From the NCBI RefSeq assembly GCF_020149915.1, contig NZ_CP083760.1:1426001-1490000 (forward strand): a DNA stretch of 64,000 nt, in the 5' to 3' direction. A program made the position numbers and the translations under genes. The notes beneath the pieces were generated by a model. The model was not told the DNA's origin. It did not search any database and worked only from the letters and a program-made list of their open reading frames with translations. This document shows positions 18,010 through 26,801 of this stretch, piece after piece. Origin of the DNA: Candidatus Sulfidibacterium hydrothermale. GTDB taxonomy: Bacteria; Bacteroidota; Bacteroidia; Bacteroidales; F082. Each line of letters starts with the position of its first letter. Positions within the stretch are counted from its first letter, which is position 1.

Positions 18010-18202
18010 TAAACACACTATGAATTAAGTTGTTAATGTTTGTTAAAGGGTGGTGTAAAATGTGAAACGAAAAAAGCAATATCAGGGTAAGCCGGGTAAC
18101 TGCCGGATGATTTGTTTTTGTTTCCCGTCTGTGAAGAATTATAGCGAAAAAAGGAAACGGTTTTTTTCTAAATTTGTTTATAGAAAAGGAGAAAGGTAAA
18201 GG

Positions 18203-19246
18203 ATGTCTGAAAAAAGAAAATTTCGTTTTCGGAAGTTGAATTTAAATGCTCCTGATTACGACAAAAGTCCCCGAATCCGGCGGAGTGTACAGCTTTTTTT
18301 TCTTATGGTTACGCTTTATACCGGTTGGCGTTTTGTGTTGTTTGTAAATTATATACAGCGGGGAGGAACGGCTGTTTCGCGCCCGCCCGGAGTAGAAGCT
18401 TTTTTGCCGATCAGTTCGCTGGTGAGTTTGAAATATTGGATTGTGTCGGGCGACTTTAATACGGTACATCCGGCGGGATTGGTGTTGCTGTTGGCTTTTA
18501 TGGTGATGGGTTTGTTGCTAAAAAGAAGTTTTTGTTCGTGGGTTTGTCCGATCGGCTTTTTGTCTGAATACCTTTGGAAAGGCGGGGAAAAGTTGATGGG
18601 GAAAAACTTTCAGCTGCCCCGCTGGCTGGATTATCCTTTGCGCAGCTTGAAGTATCTGATCCTTCTCTTTTTTGCCTGGGGGATTTTTTTCGGGATGGAC
18701 AGTGCAACGCTAAAATCATTTGTTTACGGCAGTTATAACCGGATAGCGGACATTTCGATGCTGTATTTTTTTACCCGTATTTCGCTTTTTGCTCTGGTGG
18801 TGATTTTGGTTTTACTATTGCTTTCGGTTTTTATAAAAAATTTTTGGTGCCGGTATCTGTGTCCATACGGTGCGCTGATGGGGTTTTTAAGCTTGTTTAG
18901 TCCGGCAAAGATTACCCGGAATGTGGATACGTGTACCGATTGCCGGGCTTGTACCGAAGCTTGTCCCGCCCGCATTATAGTACATAAAAAAACACGTATT
19001 CGTTCAGATGAGTGTACCGCTTGTTTGACTTGTACTTCGGTTTGTCCGGAGCCCGATACGCTTTCGCTGAAATTTTATTCGTCAAAAAAGAGAATCTCAG
19101 CGAAACTTTTAGCCGCTTTAATTCTTTTGATTTTTCTTTTGTTCACCGGATGGGCACGTCTGACAGGACACTGGCAAAATAAAATCTCAGTACAACAATA
19201 CAAAACGGATTTGCGACAGATGGAACAGGTAGATTTTACCCAATAA
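18203..19246 (+). CDS. NapH/MauN-like membrane 4Fe-4S ferredoxin
   Basis: Membrane electron-transfer protein of 347 residues. It has several transmembrane helices (for example LVLLLAFMVMGLLL and FALVVILVLLLLSVFI), two membrane-proximal CxxxCP motifs (CSWVCPIGF and CRYLCPYGA) typical of NapH, and two C-terminal cubane ferredoxin motifs (CTDCRACTEACP, CTACLTCTSVCP). NapH-type proteins pass electrons between quinones and periplasmic or membrane oxidoreductases. No oxidoreductase partner is encoded next to it, so the pathway is unknown. It lies alone on the plus strand, divergent from the Bat operon. The ATG at 18203 is preceded by a purine-rich stretch. Confidence 0.85.
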   Translation: MSEKRKFRFRKLNLNAPDYDKSPRIRRSVQLFFLMVTLYTGWRFVLFVNYIQRGGTAVSRPPGVEAFLPISSLVSLKYWIVSGDFNTVHPAGLVLLLAFMVMGLLLKRSFCSWVCPIGFLSEYLWKGGEKLMGKNFQLPRWLDYPLRSLKYLILLFFAWGIFFGMDSATLKSFVYGSYNRIADISMLYFFTRISLFALVVILVLLLLSVFIKNFWCRYLCPYGALMGFLSLFSPAKITRNVDTCTDCRACTEACPARIIVHKKTRIRSDECTACLTCTSVCPEPDTLSLKFYSSKKRISAKLLAALILLIFLLFTGWARLTGHWQNKISVQQYKTDLRQMEQVDFTQ

Positions 19247-19369
19247 CTTTTGCCCGTACATACTTGTTCAGAAAAACAAAGATGTCACTGTCAAAATTAG
19301 TTTCTTCATAACATTCTTTTTGGGGGTGCACACAACTCCTTATCCCGCAAATCAGTAGGGCTGTTTTTT

Positions 19370-19963
19370 TTAAAACAGACTATGCCCGACAAAAATGTTG
19401 GTTTTATCCGGAGAAACAATTTTTCCGTAAAGGACAACCGGAAAACCTTTAGGCGGTTGAACGATCAGTTGTGCTGTTCCATTGTCAGAAACATTCAGCG
19501 AGATAGCTGGCGATAAACTTTGACCATCGTTTCTGGTAATGTTGGTGTACAAAAAAATGTTGTTTTTCTTTTTCCCCTGATCAATCCGGTAATTGTACAC
19601 CGTGCCGTGTACGGTCATTCCACCTACACCGTTCCAGCTAACTTTTTGATTAAAACCAAGCTGAAGAATAATACGTTTACCATTTACCGACATAAAATTA
19701 ACGTTAGGAGTCAGATAAACAGTTTGTCCACCGGCCCCTGTCAGATAATCAGCCTGAAAAACAAAATGTTTATGTTTTAAAAGCTGTAGATAATACGTCC
19801 GGGAAGCATTATTCTGCACGGCATGTTCTTTCTTTTTTGTGAGCCGTTCCGAATGATGTTTCTCTTTTTTTGTTGGAGTGCTGGTTTGTTGACCGTACGA
19901 AGGAACTGTTAGTAAGAAACCAGCCAGTAGAAAAATCCCGATAAATTCTTTTGACTTTTTCAT
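19370..19963 (-). CDS. DUF4251 exported protein
   Basis: Protein of 197 residues with a signal peptide (GIFLLAGFLLTVPSYGQQ), a Lys/Thr/His-rich linker and a conserved C-terminal beta domain typical of DUF4251 (HFVFQADYL, VYLTPNVNFMSVNGKR, GIGGM-like GVGGMTVHG). The family occurs in many Bacteroidota, often in multiple copies, without a known function. It is monocistronic and converges with the ferredoxin gene. Confidence 0.8.
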   Translation of the reverse strand: MKKSKEFIGIFLLAGFLLTVPSYGQQTSTPTKKEKHHSERLTKKKEHAVQNNASRTYYLQLLKHKHFVFQADYLTGAGGQTVYLTPNVNFMSVNGKRIILQLGFNQKVSWNGVGGMTVHGTVYNYRIDQGKKKNNIFLYTNITRNDGQSLSPAISLNVSDNGTAQLIVQPPKGFPVVLYGKIVSPDKTNIFVGHSLF

Positions 19964-20517
19964 AATGATTAGTTTTTTTAATTATTAAAAATACTGCAAG
20001 AAATATACCAAAATGATTTTTTAATCAATTTATTTTAGTATCTGACTGATGTATTGTGATTTATTGGTTTTGATTATCAATCGGTTGTTAATCAGGGCGA
20101 TATGTTGGTAGTTTTTGTTTTGTTGTCTAGTTAATATATTGATATTTAGTTTTTTAATTTAAAAATTAAATTGTAAAAATATTTAATGTGTGAATTTATG
20201 GTTCAGCATAAGATAAGTGTTTTAAATAATGTATTGAAGCGAAATTTTATTGTTGAATTAATTTGGGTAAAAATTAAGGTGCCGGTTTGCTTGTCTGGAT
20301 TGCAAAATACAGGGGGCTTTATGAAAAGTTTACCGTAATTTTTTTGTTTTCCGGTGGGGTGTTTGGTAAGGAATTATCAGGATAAAATTTTTAATGTAAA
20401 GATGTAAAATAACTCGCAAAAACAGTACCGGTAAATTATACCCAATAATTTTTGTAACAGGCTGTTAAAACCCGATAATTTAGTCGGCTGAATGGTGGGT
20501 ATTCTTTTCAAACTGCT
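19964..20517. other. AT-rich intergenic region upstream of guaA
   Basis: About 550 very AT-rich bases lie between the divergent DUF4251 gene and guaA. I looked for a purine riboswitch or leader ORF and saw neither. The guaA -7 box lies at its end, and the rest holds no recognisable feature. Confidence 0.5.
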
Positions 20518-20525
20518 TATCTTTG
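20518..20525 (+). promoter_or_regulatory. -7 box directly before guaA
   Basis: TATCTTTG ends only four bases before the guaA ATG at 20530. As transcription usually starts a few bases after this box, the mRNA is predicted to have almost no 5' untranslated region. Confidence 0.55.
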
Positions 20526-20529
20526 GGGC

Positions 20530-22059
20530 ATGAAAGAAACCATCCTGATTCTCGATTTCGGCTCTCAATACACGCAGCTTATTGCGCGAAGACTGAGAGA
20601 GTTAAATGTTTATTGTGAAATTCACCCTTTTAATAAAATTCCAAAACTGGATGCCTCTATCAAAGGTGTTATCCTTTCGGGAAGTCCTTTTTCGGTTCAT
20701 GACAAAGATGCTCCCGTTCCTGACCTTTCTTCTATCCGGGGAAAATATCCTTTGCTCGGCGTTTGTTACGGGGCCCAGTATCTTGCTAAACACGATGGCG
20801 GAAGTGTGGAGCCATCCAAAATCCGGGAGTATGGGCGTGCCCGGCTGCATTTTCGCGATACTTCCTGCTTGTTGATGAAAAATATTTCTCCGGAAAGCCA
20901 GGTATGGATGTCGCATGGCGATACCATTTTAAAACTTCCTGAAAATTATCGGGTGATTGCCAGTACCCAGTCGGTCAGGGTTGCCGGATTTAAAATAGAA
21001 GGAGAACCTACGTATGGTATTCAGTTTCATCCCGAAGTATTTCATTCGGAAGAAGGAATGCAGTTGCTGAATAACTTTGTTACGGAAATATGTGGCTGCA
21101 GCCGTAACTGGACACCCGGTTCGTTCATTGAAAATACGTTAAAAGATTTGCGCCAAAAGCTGGGAAATGATAAAGTGGTACTTGGACTTTCCGGCGGGGT
21201 AGATTCATCGGTGGCGGCGGTATTATTACACCGGGCGATTGGAAAAAACCTGTATTGTATTTTTGTGGATAACGGCTTGTTACGAAAAAATGAATTTGCA
21301 ACCGTTTTGGATTCCTATAAAAATATGGGGCTAAATGTAAAAGGGGTAGATGCTTCTGAAGCGTTTATGCAGGCTTTGAAAGGAATCTCCGACCCGGAAA
21401 AAAAACGAAAAGCGATTGGCAAGATGTTTATTGAAGTTTTTGACCGGGAAGCCCACCAAATCCAGGATGTGAAATGGCTGGCCCAGGGAACCATTTATCC
21501 GGATGTGATTGAGTCGGTTTCGGTAAAAGGGCCGTCAGCGACCATTAAATCGCATCATAATGTGGGCGGATTGCCCGATTTTATGAAACTGAAAATCGTA
21601 GAACCGCTGAATACGCTTTTTAAAGATGAAGTCCGGCGTATCGGAAAAGCATTGGGCATGCCGGAACACTTATTAAAAAGACATCCGTTTCCCGGTCCCG
21701 GATTGGGTATCCGTATTCTGGGAGAGATAACCCGTGAAAAAGTCAGGATTTTGCAGGATGTGGATGATATTTTTATCCGGAACTTAAAAGATGCCGGACT
21801 TTACGATAAAGTATGGCAGGCATTGGCTGTTCTGCTGCCGGTGCAATCGGTGGGCGTGATGGGAGATGAGCGTACTTATGAAAATGTGGTTGTTCTGCGG
21901 GCTGTAAGTTCTACTGACGGGATGACGGCCGATTGGTCGCATTTGCCGTATGATTTTTTGGCCAAAGTGTCTAATGAAATTATCAACCGGGTGAAAGGAG
22001 TAAACCGGGTGGTGTATGATATTAGTTCAAAACCACCGGCTACTATTGAATGGGAATAA
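20530..22059 (+). CDS. guaA: GMP synthase (glutamine-hydrolysing)
   Basis: Converts XMP to GMP with glutamine and ATP in purine synthesis. The 509-residue protein has the class I glutamine amidotransferase domain (catalytic Cys in LLGVCYGAQ, His and Glu in [13 protein letters not shown]), the ATP-pyrophosphatase domain with the P-loop [11 protein letters not shown], and the C-terminal dimerisation domain ending [10 protein letters not shown], the family's invariant end. The start is fixed because the conserved [12 protein letters not shown] begins at residue 5. Length is normal. It has no neighbour in its pathway and is followed by a separately promoted envelope gene. Confidence 0.97.
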   Translation: MKETILILDFGSQYTQLIARRLRELNVYCEIHPFNKIPKLDASIKGVILSGSPFSVHDKDAPVPDLSSIRGKYPLLGVCYGAQYLAKHDGGSVEPSKIREYGRARLHFRDTSCLLMKNISPESQVWMSHGDTILKLPENYRVIASTQSVRVAGFKIEGEPTYGIQFHPEVFHSEEGMQLLNNFVTEICGCSRNWTPGSFIENTLKDLRQKLGNDKVVLGLSGGVDSSVAAVLLHRAIGKNLYCIFVDNGLLRKNEFATVLDSYKNMGLNVKGVDASEAFMQALKGISDPEKKRKAIGKMFIEVFDREAHQIQDVKWLAQGTIYPDVIESVSVKGPSATIKSHHNVGGLPDFMKLKIVEPLNTLFKDEVRRIGKALGMPEHLLKRHPFPGPGLGIRILGEITREKVRILQDVDDIFIRNLKDAGLYDKVWQALAVLLPVQSVGVMGDERTYENVVVLRAVSSTDGMTADWSHLPYDFLAKVSNEIINRVKGVNRVVYDISSKPPATIEWE

Positions 22060-22156
22060 ACTCCGGATTTTGTATAATAAAACCGGATAAATTACGTGAA
22101 TAAAACAAACACCGGTTGAAATCGGAGTGATTTGTCGTCTGAATGAAAAAACTTTT

Positions 22157-22164
22157 TAATTTTG
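22157..22164 (+). promoter_or_regulatory. -7 box for the LysM protein
   Basis: TAATTTTG lies 18 bases before the ATG at 22183. It excludes the in-frame TTG at 22162, which is part of the box. Confidence 0.5.
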
Positions 22165-22182
22165 AAACAGAAGAAGCAGAAA

Positions 22183-24963
22183 ATGATGAGGATAAAAAAT
22201 AGGCTTTTGCTGGGGTTTTTGATGCTTATGGGTGTAGCAGTTTTTGGCCAAACCGTGAAAATTCCCATTAGCACCGATATTCAGACACGGAATGGAAAAC
22301 AGTATTATGTGCATACCGTACGGAAAGGACAAACCCTGTATTCCATAGCCAAAGCTTACCATGTAGGGCTTGATGAGATTTATTATGCCAATCCGGAAAC
22401 CCGCCAGGGCATCAGGATAGGCCAAAAGATATGGATTCCTACGGTCAATAAGGAAACGGAGATTACCCATCAGGTGAAAAATACACATTTTGATTTTTTC
22501 TATCACGTGGCGGCCGAAGGAGAGACCATCGACCATATCGCTTCGATTTATTTGATCCCGAAGCGGTATATTTTGTTGGCTAATCCGGGAATAAAAAGTC
22601 CGTTGAAAGAAGGTGAGTATGTGAAAATTCCGGTGGAAAGTGCTTTTCCAATCCTTGATGGCAAAGAAAAAGGCTCTTCTAAAAGTTACTCCGGCGGACT
22701 TCCTCCGGTAAAACCAGTTCAGGAACCGGTAACCGTAGCCACATCAACCAAAACAACTGTGGCTCCGGTGAAAAAAACAGCTGCAACTCCGGTACCTTCT
22801 TCGGGGAAAAACAAATCAATGACACCGGGGGCTTTTAATCCGAATATTCCGGTGATTAAAGATTACCGGCATGTGGTGGTGGCAGGAGAAACACTGAAAA
22901 GCATCGCTAAAAAATACGGAATTACCGAAAATGAACTAAAAGCGGTGAATCCGGGACTGATCAGTGCTTTTCAGGGAGAAAGACTGCGTTTGCCGGTAAC
23001 CGCTAAAGTGCCGGGATATCATCCTTCGGAAAAAGAGTTGCAGAAGGCTTTAAAATATGAAGCTGCTTCAGGACTTACTCCGACAACACATCCGGCAACT
23101 GCTTCATCCCACTCCAAACCGGCAAAAAAATCTTTTGGGCAGAAGCAAAACAAACAATCCCTGTCGTATATCCGGCATGTGGTAAAAAAGAAAGAAACCT
23201 TGTATAGTATTGCACGACAATACGGGGTAAAATTGGAAGATTTGTACCAGGCCAATCCGGGATTAACCACCAATATTCGAATCGGACAGGTGATACGGAT
23301 TCCAAAAAAAAAAATAAGCACTGACTTTGTTTATTATCATGCCCGGCAGAAAATTTCACTTAAAAAGGTAGCAAAACTTTATCACGTAGACGTTGCTTTG
23401 CTGTATAGTAACAATCCGTCTGCGGGAAGAAAGCTGTTTCCAGGACAAACATTGCGTATTCCGGTAGGTGCCCGGGCGCTGATGCTGGCCGAAGAAGAAA
23501 AAAAGGCTGAGGAAAAGAAAATGCCGGAGAAAAAAACGGAGAGCAGGGGAAATGCTTCAGTAACTCCGTTACTGGGAAAATGCCAGCCTCGTATGCATAA
23601 TCGCACGTTTAAGGTGGCGTTGATGGTCCCGCTTTATCTTGAAGAGACGGACAGCCTGAACATGACGGAGTTTATGATGATGCATCAGAAAAATTTCCTG
23701 CCCTTTCATTTTGTTGAGTTTCTGGAAGGCGCACTCATTGCTTCAGATTCGCTTCGAAGCCAGGGGATGAATTTGCAGCTTTATGTATATGATGTAGATC
23801 AAAAACTGACCAAAACATCAAAGGTGCTTACCCGCCCGGAATTGAAAGAGATGAATCTGATCATCGGTCCTTTTTATAGCCGGAGTTTTCATCAGGTAGC
23901 CCTGTTTGCCAATCATTTTGAAATACCGATCGTGAATCCGCTGACATTTGGCACTGGTATTTTATCGCGTTTTCATCAGGTGGTGAAAGTGACCCCTGAC
24001 GAACATCAGGAGCTTTCGCAGGTGGCCCGGCTGATTGCCCGGCAGTATGCAAATGATAAAGTTTTTGTGATTTCGCAGACCGCCTTTAAAGATGCCCGGG
24101 AAGTGGGCGCATTATGTGACAGTATCCGTCAGGTATTGCCCGATTCGGTTTATTTTTCGAATGATGCATTAGTACAAACGGGAATTGCCGTTACGGAACG
24201 GGATAAAAAAGAAGAAAGAGCGAAAGAAATTAAAGAAGACCCCACGGTTGCTTCCACCCTGCCGCCGTTAAAGAAAGTTACTCTTCAGGATACGCTGGAT
24301 AGTTATTTTCTGGAAAATCACCCTGTTGATCCCGAAGAATTAAAAACATCCCAATTTGACACAACGGCTTTTTCCAATGGCTTGGTTTATATTGATTACA
24401 GTCGCGATACCTTGCATCCGTTTGAAGCCAATGCTTCTGTTTTGCGAAATAATCTGGTAGTGTTATATGGAAACCAAAAGTCATTTATCATGGATGCCAT
24501 GAATCGTTTGAATGTATTGTCAGATACTTTCCATATTCAAATGATCGGATTGCCGGAATGGGAAAATATCCATGGATTAAATCTGTATCAGATGGACAAC
24601 ATGGAGGCAACCTGGCCATCGAGTTATTTTGTTGATTATAACGGACCGGAATACAAACAGTATCAGACAGAATTTTACCGGCGTTTTGCAACGGCTCCGG
24701 GAAAATATGGTGTACTGGGCTTCGATATTACCTATTATTTTATCCAGGCTCTTTATCATTACGGTAACCATTTTTTGAAGTGCTTGCCCGAAAATCAAAG
24801 TCACCGAATCAGTACCCGTTACCGGTTTGCTCCGGTGAACAATGACAATAATAATTATGAAAATACTTATTGGAACTGGCTTCGGATTGAGCGCAAAACA
24901 CTGATTAAAATACCTGATGGTTTTGTGGAAGAAGAAGATACGGTTCCGGCTCAGGAAAAGTAA
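22183..24963 (+). CDS. multi-LysM protein fused to a type I periplasmic-binding fold
   Basis: Exported protein of 926 residues. After a signal peptide (LLGFLMLMGVAVFGQ) come five LysM-like units: HTVRKGQTLYSIAKAY, VAAEGETIDHIASIY, VVVAGETLKSIAKKYG, HVVKKKETLYSIARQYG and a diverged fifth (ARQKISLKKVAKLYHVD). LysM binds peptidoglycan glycan strands. A charged linker follows, then about 430 residues resembling the periplasmic-binding type I fold (RTFKVALMVPLYLEE, LIIGPFYSRSFHQVALF, VNPLTF). This composition recalls LpoA, the regulator of penicillin-binding proteins, but homology is not shown. The stop overlaps the convergent psd gene by 13 bases. The ATG at 22186 is an equally good start. Confidence 0.8.
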   Translation: MMRIKNRLLLGFLMLMGVAVFGQTVKIPISTDIQTRNGKQYYVHTVRKGQTLYSIAKAYHVGLDEIYYANPETRQGIRIGQKIWIPTVNKETEITHQVKNTHFDFFYHVAAEGETIDHIASIYLIPKRYILLANPGIKSPLKEGEYVKIPVESAFPILDGKEKGSSKSYSGGLPPVKPVQEPVTVATSTKTTVAPVKKTAATPVPSSGKNKSMTPGAFNPNIPVIKDYRHVVVAGETLKSIAKKYGITENELKAVNPGLISAFQGERLRLPVTAKVPGYHPSEKELQKALKYEAASGLTPTTHPATASSHSKPAKKSFGQKQNKQSLSYIRHVVKKKETLYSIARQYGVKLEDLYQANPGLTTNIRIGQVIRIPKKKISTDFVYYHARQKISLKKVAKLYHVDVALLYSNNPSAGRKLFPGQTLRIPVGARALMLAEEEKKAEEKKMPEKKTESRGNASVTPLLGKCQPRMHNRTFKVALMVPLYLEETDSLNMTEFMMMHQKNFLPFHFVEFLEGALIASDSLRSQGMNLQLYVYDVDQKLTKTSKVLTRPELKEMNLIIGPFYSRSFHQVALFANHFEIPIVNPLTFGTGILSRFHQVVKVTPDEHQELSQVARLIARQYANDKVFVISQTAFKDAREVGALCDSIRQVLPDSVYFSNDALVQTGIAVTERDKKEERAKEIKEDPTVASTLPPLKKVTLQDTLDSYFLENHPVDPEELKTSQFDTTAFSNGLVYIDYSRDTLHPFEANASVLRNNLVVLYGNQKSFIMDAMNRLNVLSDTFHIQMIGLPEWENIHGLNLYQMDNMEATWPSSYFVDYNGPEYKQYQTEFYRRFATAPGKYGVLGFDITYYFIQALYHYGNHFLKCLPENQSHRISTRYRFAPVNNDNNNYENTYWNWLRIERKTLIKIPDGFVEEEDTVPAQEK

Positions 24964-25604
24964 GCTACAATAGTTCGTTTGGCCCAAACCCGGTCGCCAA
25001 TTTTTACAACAGGGCGTGCTGTAACCGGAAGGAAGAAATCAACACGCGAACCAAAACGGATCATCCCGATTTCCTCTCCTTGTTTCACTTTTTGTCCCAC
25101 TTTGGAATAATAAACGATTCTTCGGGCCATAATGCCTGCAACCTGCCGGATTAAAACATCTTTTCCTTTTTCTTTTTCCAGAACAATCGAGCTTCGTTCG
25201 TTTTCTTCAGAAGATTTTGGATGGCGGGCCAGCAGGTATTTTCCCTCGTGATATTTGGTGTAACGAATGGTGCCGTCAAACGGATACCAGTTTACATGAA
25301 CGTCAAAACCCGACATGAAAACAGAGATCTGCAACCGTTTTTCTTTAAAATATTCAGCTTCGAAAACTTCTTCAATGGCCACAATGGTTCCGTCGGCCGA
25401 AGACAAGATGTGCTCTCCTGCATTTGTTTTACGCCGGGGAACCCGGAAAAAGAAAACAATCCAGGCAAATATAAGAGCAAAAAAGGCAATCAATATGTTT
25501 TTTGCTACAGGAGCAATCGGCAAATAGGCCAGCACGGCAATGATGGCTCCCACAACGAAAAAAGCATTCCGAATGATTTTATATCCTTCCTTGTGAAATT
25601 TCAT
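24951..25604 (-). CDS. psd: phosphatidylserine decarboxylase, short form
   Basis: Makes phosphatidylethanolamine from phosphatidylserine at the membrane. The 217-residue protein has two N-terminal hydrophobic helices (AFFVVGAIIAVLAYLPI and ILIAFFALIFAWIVFFF), the conserved SADGTIV and SGFDVHVNWYP segments, and the self-cleavage site FGSRVDFFLP, in which the serine becomes the pyruvoyl cofactor. The short form with FGSR instead of LGST is the one usual in Bacteroidota and archaea. It begins four bases inside the end of cdsA (overlap), so the two are translationally coupled and supply consecutive steps of phospholipid synthesis; the serine transferase between them is elsewhere. Confidence 0.92.
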   Translation of the reverse strand: MKFHKEGYKIIRNAFFVVGAIIAVLAYLPIAPVAKNILIAFFALIFAWIVFFFRVPRRKTNAGEHILSSADGTIVAIEEVFEAEYFKEKRLQISVFMSGFDVHVNWYPFDGTIRYTKYHEGKYLLARHPKSSEENERSSIVLEKEKGKDVLIRQVAGIMARRIVYYSKVGQKVKQGEEIGMIRFGSRVDFFLPVTARPVVKIGDRVWAKRTIVAYFS

Positions 25605-26413
25605 AAAGTGTAAAGATAGAAAAATACAAATGGTGTGGCAAAAATGACCGCATCAAAACGGTCGAGAACACCGCCGTGTCCCGGAAAAAGAGTTCCCGAA
25701 TCTTTGACTCCGGCATTTCGTTTGAGCATTGATTCGGCCAAATCGCCAATGTTGGCAGAAATGGAAATGATTAATCCCAGCCAAAGCCAGTGCGTTGTAT
25801 CTAAACAGGTTGCCACAAGGCTGAAAAGCCAGGCAAAAACCAGTGTAAAAATAAAACCACCTATACTGCCTTCCCAGGTTTTGTTGGGAGAAAGTTTGGG
25901 GTAAAGTTTGTGTTTTCCTAATGTCATCCCGGTGAGATAGGCAAAAACATCATTGGCCCACACTAATACAAAAAGAGCAATGAGTACCCAGGGAAAAGAG
26001 ATGTTTCCGTTTTGTAATCCGAAAAGGCTGTTCATCATACCAAATGGCAAAGCAATATAGATAAATGCGGTAAACCCGGCAGCAATCTGCATCCACGAAG
26101 GCTTGGGTTGTCTGAAAAGTTCTGTGGCTATCAGGATGAAAAAGCCCAGTAACACAAAAAACAATCTGGAAAAATCAAGAACATTCATCCCGATAAGGCC
26201 TACGATAACATATAAAGCGACCCCCAGGAAATAATAAATGGGGGTTCCTTTTAAACGGGGTTCCGCAGGAAAAAGCCGGATAAATTCCATGAGTGCTAAA
26301 AAAGCAAAAATTCCCATTAGAATAAAAAAGGCCCAGGGCGACCACACCACGGAGCCCATCACCAATAACACAAAGACAACTCCTGTGAATACTCTTGTTA
26401 AAAACTCTTTCAA
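25601..26413 (-). CDS. cdsA: phosphatidate cytidylyltransferase, TTG start
   Basis: Membrane enzyme making CDP-diacylglycerol, the common precursor of all phospholipids, including the substrate of the phosphatidyltransferase at 952. Many transmembrane helices are visible and the C-terminal signature is intact (SPNKTWEGSIGG, then KRNAGVKDSG, FPGHGGVLDRFD). The frame is open up to 26620, but that N-terminus is not conserved, and a -7 box (26438-26445) lies inside it. The first start after the box is the TTG at 26413, giving 270 residues and MKEFLTRVFTG, like family members. An ATG is absent from this part of the frame. The stop overlaps psd. Confidence 0.88.
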   Translation of the reverse strand: MKEFLTRVFTGVVFVLLVMGSVVWSPWAFFILMGIFAFLALMEFIRLFPAEPRLKGTPIYYFLGVALYVIVGLIGMNVLDFSRLFFVLLGFFILIATELFRQPKPSWMQIAAGFTAFIYIALPFGMMNSLFGLQNGNISFPWVLIALFVLVWANDVFAYLTGMTLGKHKLYPKLSPNKTWEGSIGGFIFTLVFAWLFSLVATCLDTTHWLWLGLIISISANIGDLAESMLKRNAGVKDSGTLFPGHGGVLDRFDAVIFATPFVFFYLYTL

Positions 26414-26437
26414 TGAAATGTCTGTTTTTTCAGCGTG

Positions 26438-26445
26438 CAAAGATA
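26438..26445 (-). promoter_or_regulatory. -7 box of the cdsA-psd operon
   Basis: TATCTTTG on the minus strand, 24 bases upstream of the TTG at 26413. It lies within the longer open frame and decides the start. Confidence 0.55.
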
Positions 26446-26801
26446 GCCATTTATGCAAATGCAACCAACCAAACTTATTTTGTTGTGTGTTTTTTGCTAA
26501 AAATGGATAAGAAATAAGAGGATAAGCGCTGTTAAAATTTTTCCTGTAAAAGGGGTTGGTTTTATAAATTGGATCATGGTGTGTAATAAAATCCTTTTGG
26601 GTTGGAAAAATTATTAACAAGTTAAAAAAATAACACTCTGGAATAATGTTGTGAAAAATTTTTAGAAATGTGGTTTTTGAATCTTTTCTATCTATAATTG
26701 CAATGAAATATTAATTAAATACTGTTTTGCGTAAATGAAAAATGTGTTTTCACTACTATATATAAACCTAATTATCAATTATTTATTTAAAAGTTTGTTT
26801 T

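Noticed and set aside
19964-20529. Purine riboswitch before guaA
   Set aside because: No aptamer-like paired structure is visible, and the promoter box lies directly at the start codon.
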